From Prostheceraeus crozeri (Eukaryota; Platyhelminthes; Polycladida; Euryleptidae): a stretch of DNA of 64,000 nucleotides. The notes under the pieces were generated by a model. The model did not search any database and was not told where the DNA came from. It worked only from the letters and a program-made list of their open reading frames with translations. Made by a program: the position numbers and the translations under genes. Numbering within the stretch: position 1 is the stretch's first letter; each line of letters starts with the position of its first letter. This document shows, piece after piece, positions 55,001 to 64,000 of this stretch. The stretch covers positions 248,001-312,000 of the forward strand of contig CAJQUW010010359.1 in the NCBI GenBank assembly GCA_907163375.1, read 5' to 3'.

Positions 55001-55985
55001 TAATGGTAAAATAACGGACAGAGGCAAAAAAGCATTCATTATTTTAGTCAGCCAATCACAAATGCACGATAAAGCTCATATTAGATATTAGTAGGAAGGA
55101 CGCAGCACTACACACCCTTTCAATTTAATTGAAAAATGTGTCCCCAGTAGCATCGCTCCGGTGTAATGGAACCAACTTCATGTAGGCTGTTTCTTGATTG
55201 CGCGACATTCCGAAGCCTCTGAAGTCAGTAGTAGTAAGCCCAACAACAGGGGTGGAACTGGTTTACCGGCAAAGTTTGAAGACATTCATGTATACACAAC
55301 AATCACCCACTTACATATTTCCATGAACTTCATTCGGGAGATTTCATTAAGTCATCGTTTATGGAGGACTAATAAAAGTAGATCACAAACTTTGATACAT
55401 GAAAGTCGACTTGCTTTAACTTTCAGTAAAGGTTGAGTTGGTTCTATCGACATTTTGCTTAATAGTGACTATCTTATACAGTAACTTGATACCTAGAACT
55501 TGAAAACGTCTATGTTAATGCGCTCTATCTCAGATATTTTAAAATTTGATCAATCAATCAAATTTAATCGACTGTATAATTTAATCCTTTAACCCTATTT
55601 AATCCTCAGTATACCTATTAAAAAGTTTAACCGCTATTTTTATCGGCTTAAGTGCAGGTTTCTTGAGACTTACAAATTGTATTTTTTATTAATGAGCACT
55701 CAATCATTATCGCTATTATCGGAGAGCACTGATATTCAACACCCTAGAACCTCCGTTCTATATGTGCTTCCATTTGATAACATTTTTGAGTGATGGAAAC
55801 ATTGCAGGAAAAATCAATTGAAAATCACGTAAACAGAAATTTAACGGATCAGGGAAGTTTTTGCTGAAGAAGTCATATGAAATTTTTGTGGAAGCAAAAT
55901 CCAGCGAAGAAATATCTTTTCAAGAAGTAACTGCTTTACTCCGATCTTTGGAAAGTACCAACATCTCATGCGATGGCATGTATGA
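52067..55985. other. No recognised gene
   Basis: A+T-rich DNA. Short plus-strand frames at 53,902-54,123 (73 residues) and 54,374-54,655 (93 residues, Lys/Gln-rich) have no recognisable domain and are not called as genes. Confidence 0.45.
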
Positions 55986-55989
55986 GCAT

Positions 55990-56900
55990 GTCTAGACTTT
56001 ACTTCTTGTCGTTTGCAATTTGCCGTTGCTCAAATTTTCATCTTCGTTGCAGCCATCCAGGCCCTCGTGTCGTTCTTGGTCCAGGATTTTGAGGCCTTGG
56101 TCGCCGTTGGGTGGTCGGCGGAGTCTGCAATCTTGACTGACATGGCAATAACAGGCTGATGACGTTTTTAGTCCCCAGTCTTTCATACTGGCGGCAAAGC
56201 GACCTACACCTATCCGGAGGCGGTTGAGAGTGGTCCCTTGCTTGCAGGGTAGTTCGGTACCTTGGATGTTGCCGGGTTCGTCAATGAACTCGTGCAGTCG
56301 TTGTGTCTGACTTAGCGCCCATTCGTCCATCAACGATTGAGCCATGTTAATTTGGTGCTGTCGACTGGGACGGTGTTCAGGAGCTGGCGGGCGTTCGCTG
56401 AGAAGGATAGAATAGACCAGCGCCTGCGTGGATATTCGTAACGTCTTGGTCGAGGCTCCCCGGTTGGTGCCTGCCAGGCGGCGTACCAATGCGAGACGTG
56501 AGGAAACCTTTGCCGTCAGCTTCTGCTCGAGATGGTCACGATAGGTCAGTGCCCGGTCAAGCTTTACACCCAGGTACGTGCGGGACGCGGTAAACTGGAG
56601 AATGGTCTCATTCACGGTGACTTATAGCTCACGTCGTGCCTCGCGATTGTTGAAATGGAATGTCGATGACGAACTCTTTCCAACGCTGAGCTTCAAATGC
56701 CAGTTCTTCAGGTATGCGGATAGGATTGACATGTCTGCAGTGAGTCCCTCTTCAATGGAGTTCCATTTCTTGTCAAGCTGAAGGATTGCTAGGTCATCTG
56801 CGCATCCGTATTTCTTGGCTGATGTGGGCGGAATGTCGTAGATGTATAAGTTGAATAGCATCAGGGCTAACACTGAGCCTTGAAGCACACCGCTCTTACG
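55990..56900 (-). mobile_element. LINE fragment (Jockey/I-like), reverse transcriptase C-terminal half
   Basis: The minus strand reads QGSVLALMLFNLYIYDIPPT, then KKYGCADDLAIL (the catalytic box with Cys in place of the usual Tyr before ADD), then WHLKLSVGKS and REARREL; after a frame change it continues with TYLGVKLDRALTYRDHLEQK and a C-terminal LNRLRIGVGRFAASMKDWGL. A stop or frame change separates the two parts near 56,616, and internal sequence is missing. Old, inactive copy. Confidence 0.8.
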
Positions 56901-59450
56901 TTTTCTCCGTCTAGACTCTGTTGGGATAGCACATCAGATTTCATGCAATAAGTACTACTGTTCATGAGCATGTTAGTATATATTTACAGCTTTCATTAGA
57001 TCCACATGATACTCAGTTCCTCACGTTTGATTCTAAGATTCCCTTCATTATGATTTCTAATGACGCTCATATCTGAATTGAAGACAACGATGATGCAACC
57101 TTTCATCTAAGTGCATCTACATGACAACAGCTCGATTGAATCACCACCAGAAAATATTAAATATCAGTAAGGTGTTTCACTGATTATTTCCATACTGATA
57201 CCGGTAGCTCAAAATTCTTCCGGTTCCTCCTCCGCCCTGCAGTAGATATTACAATGAATTGTAGAGAATCTTGATGTACTATTCCATTCATTTAAAGCAC
57301 ACATTTGTAACATGAGTAATGTAACATTTCAGTTCTTTCAGCCAGTCATATCGAAATAATTTCTTGAACTGAGAGTACTTTAGTCGATTGTTTTATCTCA
57401 AGCCACAAATTGAACCATCAATACCCTCTGGGAACTATTGCAAGCCTCTGATATTCAGTTACGCTGTCCAGCAAGTATTATGTTAGCGACCAAAAGTGAC
57501 TAAAATCAAATCTTTCGTTTCAAATGGTTACTGTTTAAGTTCATTCACACCAAGCAGGAGCGAGGGGACGCGTCCAGGAGCTGCTCTCATGCGGACGCAC
57601 ATCCAAACAATTTCAGAAAAAGTTTCTATTACGAAATACATTTTCGCCACTATGCATGACTTGCAGAAAAACTGGAATACTATTTAACATGCACAATTAT
57701 TTGTACGTGTATATTGCGATCAGATACAAGGTAGGACATTGGATAACTAAATTCAATTACATCAAACGCAAGCAGATCTCTTGATTCTTTTACAATGTGC
57801 AGCCGACTTGCAATAAGAAGTATAGAATGGCCTCGTCTTGCGTTGACAAGATTCTCCAGTCGCTAGAAGTCGTGAGCGGATCGTCGTAAAAGCAGGTTCT
57901 GTTGACATGAGACACTGATTGCCGGATGCACTTGAAGTGTATTTCCGGAACTTTGCTGACGTTTTGCAATAAAAGGTTTTGAACGAATCCCAATGCCTTC
58001 AAAAATGCGTTTCGATCATGATGGAAATCAGTTGTGTGATAAAAAATAAAAGCAAAAACCACCTGCTCGCTCTGCGTCTGGCAGTGTATTCCTCACTTGC
58101 TGATCAGGAAGATGACAACCGCCTATGTGTTACATTGTACGATTCGGTGATGATGATTTCCTTTCAATATCTTCCATCTCCAAACCATGATTTACGGGAG
58201 ACATTACATTTTCCATTTCTTGGAACAGTAGGAGAGATTCATGATCATGTTGCTGCCATAATCACATGTTCAGAGCTGTCTACGTCATTAGTTGCATTAT
58301 GTCTTTCTGGAAGGTCTTGCTCACTTTATCGGACGCAGGACGATTAAAGACGGATTGTCACTTGAAACCCTCATCAAAAATATTTGGTGCGTTACACGCC
58401 TGCAAATATGTCATTCGACATGATCTGCTGGCTCTCATTTGCGACTAAAATTTCGCGATAGAAGACGAAATTCGCAGTGGTGTGTATTTTAGGTCTGTCA
58501 CTAGTTTTTAAAAGATGCTCGTGTTCTCTGTAATGCCATCATGATGTTTAACATTAGTGTAGTTTCTTGGTGGAATGTTTCAGATGCTGAGAGACCATCG
58601 AATGTAACTTTGCATTAAAGTCATTGAAACAAAATATTCCGCGTTGAGCTTTAAAGTAAAATTTTGCTCTAGAATCGAAAGTATTTGTGCTGCGATCGTA
58701 ATGTTTTCGTGTGATGTATGCGGAAATAGACCGTAGATTTAGTTCTGGAATATCTTTGAGATTGATGTAATGTTCTTCTGAAAATCTTAGATCAAAACTG
58801 CGTTGGAACTGAAAGTTCGATGTTGAACCTTGACAGGTTAAAGAAAGACTGTGTCACCAATTGAACATCAAAATCCTTTGACAACACATTTTCGTGCTCA
58901 ATGAATTAGGAGAAGAATGATATTTTATTTACTGCAGAATGAACATTAGAGACGAAGATAGGACATTGGTTTTAATACTGTTCTCAACTTTACTGATAAT
59001 CTTCAATGCATGTTCCCGACTATATGTACATGCTCAATACGATTCCTGAATACTACTGCCTAATGTATCTTTGATTTCTGTTACGTGAGAAATGAAAGTT
59101 ACCCAATCCGTTCACTAATTACAGAGTGCTGATAAACAAACTATTGAGGGTGACTTGTCTGGTCTCACACAAGTGTTCTTGTATTCTGCTCGAAAAATAA
59201 TGACATAATGTATTTTAATATGCAACAGCACCCTGCTGGATTCAGTAATTTTCTCATATTGACCTTAAGTGCAAAACCGACCAGTGCACAAACACACGAT
59301 TTCCAGGGAGGCTTACATGCTACACTATTGCGCTAATAGCTACGGAGTCCTGGTCATGGTGCTGACACTACAACTGCCTGAAGTGGCAACTCGTCAATGA
59401 GGGCTTGCTTGGACACATTCAAATGCATGCAGCACGAGGAATTTGATGAT
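56901..59450. other. No recognised gene
   Basis: A plus-strand frame at 57,979-58,347 is open for 122 residues without a recognisable domain. Otherwise A+T-rich DNA. Confidence 0.4.
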
Positions 59451-59451
59451 G

Positions 59452-59452
59452 A

Positions 59453-59491
<39 letters not shown>

Positions 59492-59493
59492 CA
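59452..59493. repeat. (AT)n microsatellite after a short (GAT)n run
   Basis: About 30 bases of uninterrupted AT preceded by three to four GAT units. Confidence 0.9.
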
Positions 59494-59780
59494 TGTTAAG
59501 TGACCACTATTTTTGTTGTAGTTTTGGACACACTATGTTGGGACCCTGTCTATCGTGCGAATAGTTGTGAGGAACAATTTGGTTATTTCAATTACATTAT
59601 TCAAACATTACTTGACAATTCGCGATGCTGCTCGCTATCGGTTTTTCCCTAATTCCCTAAGACAGCATGAGTGGCGTAAACAAAGTCACCCGGCCAAGTC
59701 AGTGAGAATCACTTACCTTTGAGACTGTGATAATCTTACATGAACAAATTTTCTGTATACTCCATTGCGTCACCAACTCC

Positions 59781-60113
59781 ATGGCTGCACCAAAGTTACT
59801 AAACGAGGTGAATTGTCATACGAAGCAGAAAAACATGATTGACTTTAAAATAGTTGACTATGACATCATTGGACACGAACAGGCGTCAATGAAAGATCGG
59901 ACCTACCGGGTGACGTTGGACTTGATGAGCAGGGGTCCCCAAATTCCTCTACATGTGAATGTCCCAATGGCATGCTTAATACATCCACATGGCTGCCGTC
60001 TTCATCTACGCTATAAAAAAGGAGTCTTATATCATAAAGGCCTTGGCGGCAAGTTAATGGACGAAGAATTCTTCTTCTCTGCGATTAAGGTGTCACCTGT
60101 GGATATTCAATGA
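59781..60113 (+). CDS. Unassigned small open frame, 110 residues
   Basis: From the ATG at 59,781 (MAAPKLLNEVNCHTKQKN). The sequence looks protein-like, alternating strands and charged loops (RTYRVTLDLMSRGPQIPLHV, then GCRLHLRYKKGVLYHKGLGG). No family recognised. It lies 50 bases before a YqaJ-type fragment and may belong to the same mobile element, or be a small host gene. Confidence 0.3.
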   Translation: MAAPKLLNEVNCHTKQKNMIDFKIVDYDIIGHEQASMKDRTYRVTLDLMSRGPQIPLHVNVPMACLIHPHGCRLHLRYKKGVLYHKGLGGKLMDEEFFFSAIKVSPVDIQ

Positions 60114-60165
60114 ACAGATTTGTTTACGATTGAACAGCGTAATTGTCGTTATTGGTATCTCTTTT

Positions 60166-60378
60166 TTTCGAGGTCGAATTACTGCAAGTAATTTCGGCCT
60201 TGTACTACAGGAAATCCACCGGTCACGAACTGAACTTCTTCCGTCTTTCATGAAGACAGTGCTCGGTGACTACAATCTCTCTCAGAAGGAAGCCATCTCA
60301 TGGGGTGCTAATCATGAGAATGAAGTTGTATGCTCATACAAACGCGAAACCGATCGAGATGTCTCCGCTTTTGGATAA
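60166..60378 (+). pseudogene. YqaJ-type exonuclease/recombinase domain fragment
   Basis: The start of a YqaJ (lambda-exonuclease-like) domain is visible: GRITASNFGLVLQEI, then ISWGANHENEVVCSY, matching the family's RITAS-F and WG--HE signatures. The catalytic core residues that should follow are absent because the frame ends. Such domains occur in phages and in several animal transposons. Fragment only. Confidence 0.65.
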
Positions 60379-60514
60379 TTGAGTGTCGAATGTTAGGTGC
60401 GATGGTGTAAATGTCCCAGATTTTGAACTTGTTCTGTGCACCCATTCTTTCATTCTTTCAGTAAAGTTGTGTCAGATCAGATATTTTCGTTGTCTTATAT
60501 GGAATGTTCTTTAC

Positions 60515-60870
60515 TCAATTTTCCGCGATGCAAGAAATAAAATATAACTCTCCCTCAATTTAAAGATGATTTTTTCATTCATCAAATTATAGATCTCGAC
60601 GCGTTTCGTCACGGTGGACAGTCTCAAGGAGATCAACAGTATCTTGAAAATTATCAAACACTGTATCATCATCAGATGAAATTGGACTATCTGTAATACC
60701 GATGGATCCAATATTCCACAGATCAGAAAAGTCATGATGCTGCCTGTAATTTGGACCATTGAGACTGTCCACCGTGACGAAACGCGTCGGGGATCTTTAT
60801 TTGTTAAATAAAAATCGTCTATAAATTGAGGGAGAGTTTTATTTTATTTCTTGAATCTCGGAAAATTAAA
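60515..60870. repeat. 356-bp foldback repeat with a 31-bp perfect inner palindrome
   Basis: Arms about 60,515-60,628 and 60,758-60,870. The inner 31 bases (CGACGCGTTTCGTCACGG, then TGGACAGTCTCAA) are perfectly inverted, the outer parts (AAGAAATAAAAT, CTCTCCCTCAATTTA) nearly so. The spacer has a short minus frame without recognised features. It follows the YqaJ fragment by about 140 bases and could be the end of the same element. Confidence 0.75.
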
Positions 60871-61389
60871 GCTGGGTTATTCAAAGGAAATGAATGTAAT
60901 GATATATTTCCATCGATTTTGGCAGCTGAGTAGCCGTTCGTACAACCGCAGGCAGGGCAAATTTTTGATTCTGATGCTCTGCAGAATGTTAACTTGGTTA
61001 TTTCTCTGGGACCGAGGGGGACGCGAGTCACTGTTGATTCTCATGTTTACACCTGAAAGCCGAAGCACGCTATTGACCAATTAGCGAGCGTTTCCCGAAA
61101 ATCAAGCGACAACGCGAATTATCTTCCTCTTCGGCGAGTTTCTTCACAAGCAAACAGTAAACCTCGGGTAGCGGAAGTTTTTGGAACTAATAAAGATGCG
61201 TAACACATATTGGAACCAAAAAATTCCTCAAAATTCCGTCAATGCAGAAATAAAACTGAGAATACGATTGAAATCTAAATTTGTGTCGAGAAGTCTTCAT
61301 CGACTCGCAGATCCTCGCAAATAGTGAAGTGGACTGAGAAACTTGCTTTGATTTTGATTTGCTGGGTCTTTGAATGATCCTTTGATGAT

Positions 61390-62915
61390 TTTTATAGGCA
61401 GAGATTATGCTGGCGACACTGGAAAATTTATTAACGAAGTCAACAACTCGCTTATATCAATCACACAAATGTGAACAAATCCATCGGTCCAGACGGAATT
61501 CCAAATTGGATGTTAAAAGACTACTGCTCCTTAATCGTTTCCCCAATAACAGCAATAGTGTGCTCTTCAATGAGAGAAGGGTATTGTATTGGCCGGAAGC
61601 CTGGCGAGCAGCAGATGTAATTCCTCTTCCAAAGAAGACTCGTCCTGAATCCATAATCAATAATATTCGACCAACTGGGTTGACAAGTGTTTTGAGCAAA
61701 GCAGTTGGGGAGCAGTTTATGGTGAATCTTCTGTGGAGCCACGTAAGAGACAAAATCGACCTGAACCAGTTTGGTAGGGTATCACGAGGCTCTACAACAG
61801 ACGCCATGATCAAACTTATGGACGATATAATGAAAGGCATCGATACTGACTGCATTGGCAGGATTCTGATGTTCGACTTTAGCAAAGCATTCGAGCGTAT
61901 TAACCATAACATTCTTCTTGAGAAGCTAATGCAATTGGATGTACTCATGTGGTTGGTCAAGTGGGTGTATGGTTTCTCATCAGATAGAACTCAGAAGATC
62001 AAATTCAAGAACGGAGTATCAGAATGGTTGAGCATCAAGGGTGGAGTGCCTCAAGGGACGAAATTCGGTCAATGTGGTTTCGTCGTTTAGATTAATGACT
62101 TAATTGTGGACTTGAAGTACATGGATGACACAACTTTGGTCGAGGTAGTGCAGTCACCTGAGTACAGTATTATCGACAGACGAGCGAATGAAGTACAGCA
62201 ATGGGCAAAGTGAATGGAATGTCTTTAAATTTGAGAAAGACACAGGAGCTGAGAATCTCTTTCAAACGTTCAAATATTAATTGGAATGATTTGGTCCCTG
62301 ATGGGGATGTGATCCAACCAGTCAAACATGCCAAACTGTTGGGATTTATGTTGAGCGATCGACTTGATTGGAGCAGTCATGCCAACATGAGGATTCATTT
62401 CATAAAAGAAATGGTTCGTTCAGACTACAAGACCTCAGAAATCGTGCACTATTATACAGCTGTAATTCGTGCGATTCTCGAATACGGAGCACCAGTATTT
62501 CATTTTGCGCTAGCAAAGGAGCAATCAAGAAGACTTGAGGGTGTTCAAAGACGAGCCTTGAAATTGGTAGAAGGGATGCCCAACAGAAACCATTCGTATG
62601 ACTATTCCGCTGTACTCAAGAAATATAATCTGGAAAGCCTTGAAACAAGACGAGTGCAAAAGCAAGTTTTTTTATCTACCTGCATCACTACAGACTCGGC
62701 TTCCAAAGCGCAACTCGTACTGCAATCGACTGAGACATGCAAAACCACAGATAGTGTGTAGTACCAATAGATACAGTAACACTTTTCTTCCTTCTTCTGC
62801 TCTTCTTTTTATGTGATTTTATTTTGTCAGCAGTACATGTATGTAAACTCTATATTATTTCTTACATTGTATAACAGCCAGCTTGTGCTGTTAACTGAAT
62901 AAAGACATGACTTGA
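61390..62915 (+). mobile_element. LINE fragment (CR1/L2-like), reverse transcriptase to 3' end
   Basis: Reads NKSIGPDGIPNWMLKD near 61,460-61,510, then YWPEAWRAADVIPLPKK, LMFDFSKAFERINHNILLEK, GGVPQGTKFG and the catalytic KYMDDTTL, then AKLLGFMLSDRLDWSSH and RRLEGVQRRALKLV. Frame changes occur early (about 61,575) and stops follow GQCGFVV and VQQWAK. The 3' end has AATAAA near 62,899. The 5' part, with the endonuclease, is missing. Confidence 0.85.
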
Positions 62916-62919
62916 CTAT

Positions 62920-63410
62920 TTTCTGTTACGATCCCGTCTCCGGATATTCGTAGCAGAAAAGGACTTGGCTTCTCAAGACAATTTATTAGTGAACTGAACA
63001 GGCAAGGTGGCCCTTAGGAGGACTGATGAGACTTTCATGGAGAGTCAGTGGCCTACAGTCAGGAACGATCAAGCATCGGCAAGGATCTCCACACCAGCTT
63101 CTGAGGGTCACTGAGGTCAGGATTGGGGGCAGGAGCAGCGCGCGTCCGTTCTCGGCGGACAGAACAGGAGGAGGTTGCTTAGTGCAACCATGGGCAACAA
63201 AGATAAAGGCGGATACGCCACTCGGCATCAAATACTCATGTGTAGGACATGCATGCCTCCTTGAAGTGACGTCAGTTACCTGGCGACTCCCACGCGATCA
63301 ATGGATCCAAGGAGAGAGATGGAGAGAGCATTTTCTCCTGGAGAGAGCGAAGGGGAAAGAGCAGCGGAGACATGGCCATGTCAGTCACACATATAATATC
63401 TGCGGTTGAT
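62920..63410. other. GC-richer unassigned segment
   Basis: Starts TGTTACGATCCCGTCTCCGG and is open on both strands around 63.0-63.25 kb, with purine-rich GGAGAGAG runs near 63,330. It could be part of a repeat such as an LTR or SINE, but no second copy or terminal feature is visible. Confidence 0.3.
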
Positions 63411-64000
63411 TATTTCGTCATTGTTCAACATTATCATCTCCTACACCTCGCCGCACAGCGTGAATAGTTGGTCTCTTGACCAGCGTTATGACGCGTAACA
63501 GGTGTCAATTACGAGCAGCTAAGTTTGTCCCTTTAAATTTTCAAGTTGGAAGTCATTCAAAAATTTACAAAATGTGGTTATACAACATCCATTAAACTAC
63601 GAACTAAATCACTAAATAAGCAACACACTAGCCATGATCACTTATACGCACGTATATGAAAATCTCTCCTTGAATAAGAATCATTAGCTCATGACAGTGA
63701 GAACAACGAATAACAACACCATGAATACAATAACAATAACCGAAATAATAACCGTAATAAAACCATAATAGCCGAATAGCCGAACAATAACCGAAAAAAA
63801 CCATTGTCATTTTTACATTTCATACATGTGATTATAATACTACTTATAGTTGAATTGTCGCGCACATGTGATTTTGATCCTTGAAGTAATTTGTGATTTA
63901 CATGTCCCAAGTTTACATTTTCACAAGAAGTGCAATGACATTCTCATTTTGCTTCCACACAAATTTTTCTAGATTATATTATCTGTTTTGTATACCGTTA
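63411..64000. other. No gene; imperfect ATAACCG-type simple sequence at 63.70-63.80 kb
   Basis: AATAACAATAACCGAAATAATAACCG-like units recur irregularly between about 63,715 and 63,805. The frames on the minus strand are a by-product of this repeat. Confidence 0.5.

Noticed and set aside
60598-60690. Hammerhead ribozyme (CTGATGA and GAAAC on the minus strand)
   Set aside because: The two core boxes are about 75 bases apart with no suitable short stem between them; probably chance.
63628-63910. Tyr/Gly/Phe-rich minus-strand frames
   Set aside because: They arise from the ATAACCG-type simple sequence.
48600-64000. Upstream EF-hand exons of the carrier gene
   Set aside because: No EF-hand loop pattern was seen on the minus strand in this interval; the exons probably lie outside the window.

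Overview
The window looks like nuclear DNA of an invertebrate animal: A+T-rich, with large introns, GT-AG splice sites, a tRNA-derived SINE and many transposon remnants. Only two host genes are clear: PIGN (33.7-36.5 kb) and the last two exons seen of a calcium-binding mitochondrial ATP-Mg/phosphate carrier of the SLC25A24/25 type (40.4-45.4 kb), both on the minus strand. A marine deuterostome or lophotrochozoan would fit the repeat content, but the lineage cannot be fixed from this sequence.

Region 1 (1 to about 16.5 kb) is a Polinton/Maverick (adintovirus-like) element whose left end lies outside the window. Its visible parts are a protein-primed DNA polymerase B, two penton-like minor capsid genes, an adenain-type protease, a double-jelly-roll major capsid protein, two basic core or membrane-active proteins, a packaging ATPase, a chromodomain integrase, two RING-like proteins, a DnaQ-like exonuclease, a free-standing relative of the polymerase N-terminal region, and a spliced gene at the right end. 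It looks nearly whole, with about three breaks, and therefore fairly young. The surprise is a plus-strand cluster at 6.37-7.61 kb: a gene whose product has the two-repeat core of TATA-binding protein, preceded by two paralogous genes whose products read as tandem PC4/SUB1-like domains. With a shared ATGCAAA-type motif just upstream of four minus-strand gene starts, this suggests that the element carries its own transcription-initiation kit.

Region 2 (16.5-33.6 kb) is intergenic or intronic repeat debris: a LINE tail, an unrecognised possible terminal exon at 17.4 kb, a Penelope-like reverse transcriptase flanked by inverted repeats, a broken Ty3/gypsy element, a tandem array of about six 100-bp units abutting it, several hairpin elements, and a 1.1-kb foldback element with arms of about 490 bp.

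Region 3 (33.6-52.1 kb) holds PIGN as one large coding exon, a SINE, a deleted Tc1/mariner element, the carrier exons and a 5.1-kb hAT transposon (46,937-52,058). The hAT contains its transposase and, unexpectedly, two exons of a coiled-coil protein with a mariner-type MITE in the intron between them.

Region 4 (52.1-64 kb) is mostly unassigned DNA with two decayed LINEs, a YqaJ-type exonuclease fragment, a 356-bp foldback repeat and simple repeats. The carrier's upstream exons were not found and probably lie beyond the window.
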